From: Piscinibacter sp. XHJ-5
GTDB taxonomy: Bacteria > Pseudomonadota > Gammaproteobacteria > Burkholderiales > Burkholderiaceae_C
Direction of reading: 5' to 3'
Assembly (NCBI RefSeq): GCF_029855045.1
Contig: NZ_CP123228.1
Coordinates: 2,976,001 to 3,040,000, forward strand
Length of the DNA stretch: 64,000 bases
Below, in pieces: positions 26,653 through 33,137 of the stretch. Under the pieces are notes generated by a model. The model searched no databases, had not been told where the DNA came from, and was given only the letters and a program-made list of their open reading frames with translations. A program made the position numbers and the translations under genes. Position 1 is the stretch's first letter; each line of letters begins with the position of its first letter.

Positions 26653-27297
26653 ATGACCTTGTCGACACGATTTCTTCGGCGACGCGCACGCTCGCTGGCC
26701 GGCCTCCTGGCCGGCGGCTGCATCGCGCTGGGGCTCACCGGCTGCGGAGGGTCGGGCGGATCGAATCCGCTCGACAACCCGCCGGTGGTGCAGAACCCCG
26801 GCAGCGTCGGAGGGCAGAAGCTCTCCTTCGCCTATTTCCAGCGCTGCATCAACCCGATCTTCCTGGCGCAGCTGCAGATCAATGTCGGCGGCGCCGTGTC
26901 CACCAACACCTGCGCGGGCTCGGGCTGCCACGACGACCGCACCGGCACGGGCGGCGCTTTCCGCGTCGTCGCCTCGGCGACCGCGCTGGACGTGACCGAC
27001 GCGGCCAACACGCCCGACGTCATCCGCGCCAGCGAGATGTACAAGAACTTCTACTCGGCCCAGGGCATGGTGCTCATCGGCACGCCGGCGCAGAGCCGGC
27101 TGCTCACCAAGCCGCAGGTGCAAGGCGTGCTGCACGGCGGCGGCCTCATCTTCGACGATCCCAACGACCCAAACCTCAAGCTGATCGAGTACTGGATCAG
27201 CCACCCGGCCCCTGCGGGCCAGGACGAGTTCGCGGCCGCCAGCTACAACATGTTCACGCCGGCCGATCCCAACACCGGCACCTGCAACACCCCATGA
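26653..27297 (+). CDS. Haem-c lipoprotein with an atypical CX4CH site
   Basis: 214 aa. Lipoprotein signal ending LGLTGC (Cys 31). One potential haem site, CAGSGCH (residues 87-93), has four residues between the cysteines, as in some tetrahaem cytochromes, instead of the usual two. The surrounding text (LSFAYFQRCINPIFLAQLQI; GLIFDDPNDPNLKLIEYWI) resembles the C-terminal cytochrome unit of the preceding protein. It starts 5 bp after that gene and overlaps the next by ATGA. Probably an electron-transfer partner; haem binding needs proof. Confidence 0.7.
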   Translation: MTLSTRFLRRRARSLAGLLAGGCIALGLTGCGGSGGSNPLDNPPVVQNPGSVGGQKLSFAYFQRCINPIFLAQLQINVGGAVSTNTCAGSGCHDDRTGTGGAFRVVASATALDVTDAANTPDVIRASEMYKNFYSAQGMVLIGTPAQSRLLTKPQVQGVLHGGGLIFDDPNDPNLKLIEYWISHPAPAGQDEFAAASYNMFTPADPNTGTCNTP

Positions 27298-28097
27298 AGC
27301 ACCTCGTCGCGGGACCTTTCGGCCGCATCGGCGGCGTCTTCGGGCAGGTGGTGCGGCTGCTGGCGCTGGCGTGCGCGCTGGTGCTGGCGGGCAGCATCAC
27401 ACCGGCCCGTGCGGCCGACGATGCGGTGACCGAGCGGCTGCATGTCGCCGATCCCTACCTCGAGATGCGCACCGGCCCCGGGCGCGGCTACCCGGTGTTC
27501 TTCGTCGTCGCGCGCCACGAGTGGATCGAGATCGAGCTGCGCTTCACCGACTGGTTCAAGGTACGCACCGAGGGCGGCAAGCAGGGCTGGGTGCACCGCC
27601 GCCAGCTCGAGACCACGCTCACCGAGGCGGGTGGCCAGAAGACCTTCCGCGACATCCTGCTCGACGACTACCTCACGCGCCGCGTGCAGCTCGGCGCCGC
27701 CTGGGGGCGCTTCAAGTCGGAGCCGATGCTCAAGCTCTACACCAGCTACAGGTTCTCCGACACGCTGTCGGCGGAGGCCACGCTGGGACAGGTGCAGGGC
27801 GTGTTCTCGGGCACCGACTTCTGGCACGTCGATGTGATGGCCGAGCCCTGGTCCGACCGGCGCCTGTCGCCCTTCTTCGGCATCGGCGTGGGCCGCTTCA
27901 AGAACTTCCCGAACCTGAGCCTGGTCGGCGCCACCGTCACCGACGCAAAGCTCGCCAACGCCACCCTCGGCGCGCGCTACTACCTCACCGACCGCTTCGT
28001 GCTGCGCGTGGACTACACGCTCTACACGGCCTTCCTCTCCGACTCCCGCAGCGCCGAATACAAGGCGTTCACCGCGGGGCTCTCGTTCTTCTTCTGA
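27294..28097 (+). CDS. SH3-domain plus outer-membrane beta-barrel protein
   Basis: 267 aa. The N-terminal signal (VRLLALACALVLAGSITPARA) is followed by a bacterial SH3 module (residues 45-100; VADPYLEMRTGPGRGYPVFF, WFKVRTEGGKQGWVHRRQLE). A C-terminal barrel of about 150 residues with alternating strands (ATLGARYYLTDRFVLRVDYT) ends in LSFFF, the aromatic outer-membrane insertion signal. An SH3 module facing peptidoglycan and a barrel in the outer membrane suggest a wall-to-outer-membrane connector. ATGA overlap with the upstream gene. Confidence 0.75.
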   Translation: MKHLVAGPFGRIGGVFGQVVRLLALACALVLAGSITPARAADDAVTERLHVADPYLEMRTGPGRGYPVFFVVARHEWIEIELRFTDWFKVRTEGGKQGWVHRRQLETTLTEAGGQKTFRDILLDDYLTRRVQLGAAWGRFKSEPMLKLYTSYRFSDTLSAEATLGQVQGVFSGTDFWHVDVMAEPWSDRRLSPFFGIGVGRFKNFPNLSLVGATVTDAKLANATLGARYYLTDRFVLRVDYTLYTAFLSDSRSAEYKAFTAGLSFFF

Positions 28098-28111
28098 AAA
28101 AAGACTGCTCC

Positions 28112-28762
28112 ATGCGCCTCACCCCGCTCGCTCCTGTGTTGATCGCCTGCTCTCTCGCCGCCCCGCTCGCGATGGCGCAGGGCACACCCGCGCCGCAGCG
28201 GCCGGCGAACGAGCAGGTCGTCGTGCCCGAAGTGGACCGGCGCGACGTGAAGCTGCCGAAGTTCCCGTCCAAGGACATCGAGGTCGGCGTCTTCCTCGGC
28301 ACCTACGCCACCGAGAACTTCGGCGCAAGCCTGGTCAAGGGCGTGCGGCTGGGTTACCACCTCAGCGAGGACATCTTCGTCGAGGGCACGCTGGCATCGA
28401 CCACCGTCACCGACGAGACCTTCCGGCAGATCCTGCCCGGCGGTGTGTTCACCGACGACAAGGAAAAGCTGACCTACTACAACCTGTCGGCCGGCTACAA
28501 CCTGCTGCCCGGCGAGGTGTTCATCGGCAGCAAGCGCGCCAAGGCCACGCAGGTCTACCTGATCGGCGGCGTCGGCAGCACCAAGTTCAACGAGCAGCGC
28601 CGACAGACCCTCAACTTCGGCCTGGGCCTGCGGCTGATGCTGGCCGACCGCTGGGCGCTGCAGGTCGACATGCGCGACCACATCTTCTCGATCGACCTGC
28701 TCGGCAAGCGGCAGAGCACGCAGAACCTCGAGCTGACCGGCGGTCTGGCCTTCTTCTTCTGA
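28112..28762 (+). CDS. Outer-membrane beta-barrel protein (OMP_myx_plus-like)
   Basis: 216 aa. Signal peptide (LIACSLAAPLAMA), a short proline-rich linker, then a small beta-barrel starting DIEVGVFLGTYATENFGASL. It includes GVRLGYHLSEDIFVEGTLAS and LNFGLGLRLMLADRWALQVD and ends LAFFF. The pattern matches the outer-membrane beta-barrel domain family first described in myxobacteria, to which GltA/GltB-type proteins of the Glt gliding complex are related. It pairs with the preceding barrel protein; each gene starts 14 bp after the one before. Confidence 0.72.
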   Translation: MRLTPLAPVLIACSLAAPLAMAQGTPAPQRPANEQVVVPEVDRRDVKLPKFPSKDIEVGVFLGTYATENFGASLVKGVRLGYHLSEDIFVEGTLASTTVTDETFRQILPGGVFTDDKEKLTYYNLSAGYNLLPGEVFIGSKRAKATQVYLIGGVGSTKFNEQRRQTLNFGLGLRLMLADRWALQVDMRDHIFSIDLLGKRQSTQNLELTGGLAFFF

Positions 28763-28776
28763 CGGTACTGGTTGCC

Positions 28777-29289
28777 ATGACGATTCCCTCGCCTTTCCAC
28801 CTGCTGCGCGCCGCGCTGGCGGCGGGCCTCGCGCTCGCCGCGGGCGCGGCCGTGCCGGCGCCGGCGCCGTCGGCGATGGCGCCCGACTTCACGCTGCGCT
28901 CGATGAGCGGGCCCAACCTGCGGCTGCTGGAGCAGCGCGGCCAGGTCGTGCTGGTCAACTTCTGGGCCACCTGGTGCGGCCCGTGCCGGCAGGAGATGCC
29001 GCACCTGAACCGCCTGTACGACAAGTACAAGTCGTCCGGTTTCGTGCTGCTCGGCATCAACGTCGACGACGACGCGCGCAAGGCGGCCGACGTCGCGTCC
29101 AAGCTGGGCGTGCGCTTTCCGGTGCTGCTCGATACCGACAAGAAGGTCAGCCGCGTCTACGACATGAGCGCGATGCCGGCCACCGTGCTGATCGACCGCG
29201 ACGGCAAGGTGCGCCACATCCACCGCGGCTACCGCGACGGCTACGAGAACACCTACGACATGCAGATCCGGGACCTCCTCAAGGAATGA
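28777..29289 (+). CDS. TlpA-type periplasmic thiol:disulfide oxidoreductase
   Basis: 170 aa. Signal sequence (LLRAALAAGLALAAGAAVPA), then a thioredoxin fold with VVLVNFWATWCGPCRQEMPH (active site WCGPC), VLLGINVDDDARKAADVASK and the cis-Pro segment SAMPATVLIDRDG. TlpA/ResA proteins reduce disulfides in secreted proteins, including apocytochromes. Its place between beta-barrel and haem-lipoprotein genes suggests it keeps cysteines of these products (haem sites or the DUF4266 CGC tail) reduced. ATGA overlap with the next gene. Confidence 0.92.
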   Translation: MTIPSPFHLLRAALAAGLALAAGAAVPAPAPSAMAPDFTLRSMSGPNLRLLEQRGQVVLVNFWATWCGPCRQEMPHLNRLYDKYKSSGFVLLGINVDDDARKAADVASKLGVRFPVLLDTDKKVSRVYDMSAMPATVLIDRDGKVRHIHRGYRDGYENTYDMQIRDLLKE

Positions 29290-29531
29290 ACACGCACCCT
29301 GTCCGTTCGGCCGCGATGACGGCCGCCGTGCTGATCGGCTGCATGCTGCTCGGCGGCTGCGCGCGGCTTCAGCCGTGGGTCAAGCCGTACGAGCGGGAGA
29401 AGCTCGCCGATCCGATCATGCAGTTCTCGCGCGACTCGCTGGTCGAGAAGCATCGCGAGCACGTGCGCGTCGTGCGTGAAGGCGCGCGCGGCGCCACCGG
29501 CGTGCAAGGGGGCGGCTGTGGCTGCAACTAG
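29286..29531 (+). CDS. Small DUF4266-type lipoprotein with C-terminal GGGCGCN
   Basis: 81 aa lipoprotein (LLGGC, Cys 25). The mature part is only about 57 residues: VKPYEREKLADPIMQFSRDS, then HVRVVREGARGATGVQGGGC and the terminus GCN. The DP-x-M motif and the Gly-rich end with CGC are typical of DUF4266, which commonly travels with DUF3570, TlpA and ApbE genes. The paired C-terminal cysteines suggest a metal or redox site. It overlaps tlpA by ATGA and the next gene by 14 bp, an unusually compact arrangement. Confidence 0.8.
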   Translation: MNTHPVRSAAMTAAVLIGCMLLGGCARLQPWVKPYEREKLADPIMQFSRDSLVEKHREHVRVVREGARGATGVQGGGCGCN

Positions 29532-30642
29532 CCCGATCGAGCTGTGGCGGCACAGCCGCCGCGCGCTCGGCGCGCTGCTGGCGCCCCTCGCCGGCCTGCT
29601 CGCCGGACATTCCGCGCGCGCCGTCGATCTTCCCGAAGACCGCGCCGAGGCGCTGGTCCACGTGTACCAGGGCGGCGGCGTCACCGCCTCGGGCCCGGCG
29701 CTGCTGGTGCGCAAGAACATCGCCGACCGCGTGTCGCTGACCGGCTCGTACTACCTCGATGCGGTGAGCAACGCGTCGATCGACGTGGTGACCACCGCCA
29801 GCCCGTTCCGTGAACGGCGGCACGAGTTCGGCGCCGGCCTCGACTACGCCGTGCGCGACTCGCTGATCACGCTGGGCGTGAGCAAGAGCGACGAGCCCGA
29901 CTACAAGTCCGATACGGCCAGCATCGACGTCTCGCAGGAGACCTTCGGCGGCATGACGACGGTTGCGCTGGGCTTCTCGCGCGGCGCGGACAAGGTGCTC
30001 AAGCACGGTGATCCGAGCTTCAACGACACCGTCAAGCGCTGGCAGTACCGGCTCGGCGTCACGCAGATCCTCACGCCGAGCTGGCTCGCCAGCGCGAACT
30101 TCGAGGCCATCTCGGAAGACGGCTTCCTCGGCAGTCCCTACCGCGCGGCGCGGGTGTTCGGGGCGGCGGTGCCCGAGCGCAACCCGCGCACGCGCTCGTC
30201 GCGCGCCCTCAAGCTGCGCGTGAAGGGCGACCTCGGCGCGCGCAACGCGATGCACGCCGAGTACCGCTACTTCTGGGACACCTGGGCCGTCAAGGCGCAC
30301 ACCGCCGAAGCCGGCTACAGCCGCTACTTCGGCGACCTGTGGCTGGCCGATGCCTTCGTGCGCTACTACTCGCAGAAGCACGCGCTGTTCTACAGCGACA
30401 ACGCGCCGGCCGAGACGCTGTACGTCTCGCGCAACCGCCAGCTCAGCACCTTCGACAGCCTGGGCCTGGGCGCCAAGCTGTCGTACACGTGGAAGCGCGT
30501 CCCCGGCCAGTACGAGCTCAAGGCCAACGGCGCGTACGAGCTGGTGCGCTTCAACTTCAAGGACTTCACCGACATCCGCACGGGCAGCCCGTACAGCTTC
30601 CAGGCCAACGTGCTGCAGCTGTACGTGTCGGCCACTTTCTAG
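29518..30642 (+). CDS. DUF3570 outer-membrane beta-barrel protein
   Basis: 374 aa from GTG 29518, with a G-rich ribosome binding site inside the DUF4266 gene. This start gives a good signal peptide (LLAPLAGLLAGHSARA). The rest is a strand-rich, aromatic sequence without a soluble domain: LVRKNIADRVSLTGSYYLDA, ERRHEFGAGLDYAVRDSLIT, GDLGARNAMHAEYRYFWDTW. It ends LQLYVSATF, a classic porin-like C terminus. DUF3570 proteins are predicted outer-membrane barrels of unknown role. Within this operon it may be the outer-membrane conduit of a redox complex. Confidence 0.82.
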   Translation: MAATSPIELWRHSRRALGALLAPLAGLLAGHSARAVDLPEDRAEALVHVYQGGGVTASGPALLVRKNIADRVSLTGSYYLDAVSNASIDVVTTASPFRERRHEFGAGLDYAVRDSLITLGVSKSDEPDYKSDTASIDVSQETFGGMTTVALGFSRGADKVLKHGDPSFNDTVKRWQYRLGVTQILTPSWLASANFEAISEDGFLGSPYRAARVFGAAVPERNPRTRSSRALKLRVKGDLGARNAMHAEYRYFWDTWAVKAHTAEAGYSRYFGDLWLADAFVRYYSQKHALFYSDNAPAETLYVSRNRQLSTFDSLGLGAKLSYTWKRVPGQYELKANGAYELVRFNFKDFTDIRTGSPYSFQANVLQLYVSATF

Positions 30643-30653
30643 AAAGACGAAGC

Positions 30654-31223
30654 ATGTTCAAACGTTGCTGCCGCCTGCTGGCGGCCTGGCTCCTGATCGG
30701 CATGGCCGCCGTGTCCGCTGCGCGTGCGGCCGATGCCCCCGCGGCCGCTGCGCCTTCGGCTTCCGCCAGCGCGCCGGCCACCGGCCTGGACAGCCGCATC
30801 CAGGACGTCAAGGGCGACGTCATCCGGCTCAATCGCGACCTGCTGGTGCTGGAGGAGGAGCTGCTCTTCCCGGCGAACACGCAGGTGGCGCTGTTCGTCT
30901 CGATGGACGTGGGCAAGCTGTTCGAGCTCGACTCGGTGCAGGTCAAGCTCGACGACAAGCTGGTGAGCAACTACCTGTACACGCCGCTGGAGGTCCAGGC
31001 GCTGCACCGCGGCGGCGTGCAGCGCGTGTACCTGGGCAACCTGAAGGCGGGACAGCACGAGATCGTCGCCTTCTTCACCGGCAAGGGCCCGCACGATCGC
31101 GACTACAAGCGAGGAACGACGATCAGGTTCGACAAGGGCACCGACCCCAAGTACATCGAGCTGCGCATCAAGGACTCCACCGGCAAGCTGCAGCCCGAGT
31201 TCGACGTCAAGGTCTGGCAGTGA
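30654..31223 (+). CDS. Periplasmic PEGA-like hypothetical protein
   Basis: 189 aa. Signal peptide (LAAWLLIGMAAVSAARA), an Ala/Ser/Pro linker, then a short helix (GDVIRLNRDLLVLEEELLFP) and a beta-rich domain. That domain has VQVKLDDKLVSNYLYTPLEV and VYLGNLKAGQHEIVAFFTGK, which resembles the PEGA fold (surface-exposed beta sandwich with NLxxGxHEI). It opens the ExbBD/TPR half of the operon. Function unknown; structural role in the envelope complex inferred from context. Confidence 0.6.
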   Translation: MFKRCCRLLAAWLLIGMAAVSAARAADAPAAAAPSASASAPATGLDSRIQDVKGDVIRLNRDLLVLEEELLFPANTQVALFVSMDVGKLFELDSVQVKLDDKLVSNYLYTPLEVQALHRGGVQRVYLGNLKAGQHEIVAFFTGKGPHDRDYKRGTTIRFDKGTDPKYIELRIKDSTGKLQPEFDVKVWQ

Positions 31224-31229
31224 GCATCC

Positions 31230-33137
31230 ATGCGTTCCTGCAGTCCATCTCGCCGAACCGCTAGCCGCTGGCGCAGCCTTGCGGCGGCCGCCGCCATCGC
31301 GGTCGCCGGCTCGGGCGCGTCGGTCGCCGCGGACAAGGCCGCGCATCCGATCAAGGATCCGCACTACGGCGACACGCTGTTCCACTTCTTCCAGGATCAC
31401 TACTTCACCTCGATCACCACGCTGATGGTGTCGCAGCACTTCGACCGCGTGGCGCAGCACGCCGACGAAGCCGAGATCCTGCGCGGCGGCATGCTGCTGT
31501 CGTACGGGCTGCACCGCGAGGCGGGCCAGATCTTCGCGCAGCTCATCGAGAAGGGCGCGTCGCCCTCGGTGCGCGACCGCGCCTGGTTCTACCTCGCGAA
31601 GATCCGCTACCAGCGCGGCTATCTGGCCGAAGCCGACGATGCGATCGCGCGGGTCGAGAACCACCTGCCGCCGGCACTGGAGGAAGAGCGCGGCCTGCTG
31701 AAGGCGCAGCTGCTGATGGCGCGCCAGGATTACGCCGGCGCCGCTGCGCTCCTGCAGAGCATGACCCGCAGCCCGGGTGCCGGCCGCTACGCGCGCTACA
31801 ACCTGGGCGTCGCGCTGATCCGCAGTGGCGACACGGCCGGCGGCACCGCGCTGCTCGACGAGCTGGGCCGCACGCCGGCCGAGAACGAAGAGCAGCGCAG
31901 CCTGCGCGACAAGGCGAATGTCGCGATCGGCTTCGCCGCGCTGCAGGAGGAGCGCGCCGACGATGCGCGCAAATACCTGGAGCGGGTGCGCCTGACGAGC
32001 ATGCAGTCGAACAAGGCCCTGCTCGGCTTCGGCTGGGCCGCGGCGGCGCTCAAGCGCCCGAGGGACGCGCTCGTGCCGTGGACCGAGCTGGCCACCCGCG
32101 ATGCCAGCGATGCCGCGGTGCTCGAAGCGCGCATCGCGGTGCCGTATGCCTACGCCGAGCTCGGCGCCGTGGGTCAGGCGCTCACGCGCTACACCGAGGC
32201 CATCACCGCCTTCGAGCGCGAGAGCACCAGTCTCGACGAATCCATCGCCGCCATTCGCGCCGGCAAGCTGGTCGATGGCCTGATCGAGCGCAATCCGGGC
32301 GACGAGATGGGCTGGTTCTGGAACATCCGCGAGCTGCCCGAGATGCCGCATGCGGGCCATCTGGCGCAGGTGCTCGCGCAGCACGAGTTCCAGGAGGCGT
32401 TCAAGAACTTCCGCGACCTGCGCTTCCTGTCCAGGAATCTGCAAGGTTGGGCCGAGAACCTGGTGGTCTTCGACGACATGCTGGCCAACCGGCGGCAGGC
32501 GTATGCCGAGCGTTTGCCGAAGATCCTGGCCGCGCAGAAGGAAAGCCGCAGCGGCCTGGCCAGCCTCCAGCAGCGCCGCGACGCGCTGGCCAGGGAGCTG
32601 GCCGGCGCGCAGGCACAGAACGATGCGGCCGCCTTCGCCGATGCGAAGCAGCACGACCTGCTGCGGCGCCTGGACGCCGTCGAGGCCGCGCTGAAGGGAG
32701 CCGGCGACGGTCCGGAGCTTGCCGCTGCACGCGAGCGCGCACGCCTTGCCGCGGGCGCGTTGACCTGGCAGCTCGCGCAGGACTACCCCGCGCGCCTCTG
32801 GGAAGCGCAGAAGGGGCTGGCCCACACCGACGCGCAGCTGGAGCAGGCGCGCCGGCATGAGGCCGCACTGGCCCAGGCGCAGCGCGACGAGCCGGCGCGC
32901 TTCGAAGCCTTCGCGCAGCGCATCGCCGCGCTGCATCCACGCATCCAGGCGCTCATCCCGCGCGTCGCCGCGCTGAGCCGCGAACAGCAGGGGCAGGTGC
33001 AGGACCTGGCGGTCGCCGAGCTCACGCGGCAGAAGGAGCGCCTGGCGGTCTACGCCACGCAGGCGCGCTTCGCCGTCGCACAACTGGTCGACCGCGCCAC
33101 CTTGTCGAGGAAAGCAGATGACTCGCCGCCGCAATAG
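31230..33137 (+). CDS. Large periplasmic TPR and coiled-coil protein
   Basis: 635 aa. N-terminal export signal (SLAAAAAIAVAGSGASVAA), then tetratricopeptide-like units over residues 70-290 (EAEILRGGMLLSYGLHREAG; AGRYARYNLGVALIRSGDTA; GWAAAALKRPRDALVPWTEL). After that comes a long Ala/Gln/Arg coiled coil (residues 430-600; RRDALARELAGAQAQNDAAA). No catalytic motif. It overlaps the next gene by 20 bp. The layout suits a periplasm-spanning scaffold, comparable in type to the TPR proteins of Glt-like machines. Confidence 0.72.
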   Translation: MRSCSPSRRTASRWRSLAAAAAIAVAGSGASVAADKAAHPIKDPHYGDTLFHFFQDHYFTSITTLMVSQHFDRVAQHADEAEILRGGMLLSYGLHREAGQIFAQLIEKGASPSVRDRAWFYLAKIRYQRGYLAEADDAIARVENHLPPALEEERGLLKAQLLMARQDYAGAAALLQSMTRSPGAGRYARYNLGVALIRSGDTAGGTALLDELGRTPAENEEQRSLRDKANVAIGFAALQEERADDARKYLERVRLTSMQSNKALLGFGWAAAALKRPRDALVPWTELATRDASDAAVLEARIAVPYAYAELGAVGQALTRYTEAITAFERESTSLDESIAAIRAGKLVDGLIERNPGDEMGWFWNIRELPEMPHAGHLAQVLAQHEFQEAFKNFRDLRFLSRNLQGWAENLVVFDDMLANRRQAYAERLPKILAAQKESRSGLASLQQRRDALARELAGAQAQNDAAAFADAKQHDLLRRLDAVEAALKGAGDGPELAAARERARLAAGALTWQLAQDYPARLWEAQKGLAHTDAQLEQARRHEAALAQAQRDEPARFEAFAQRIAALHPRIQALIPRVAALSREQQGQVQDLAVAELTRQKERLAVYATQARFAVAQLVDRATLSRKADDSPPQ

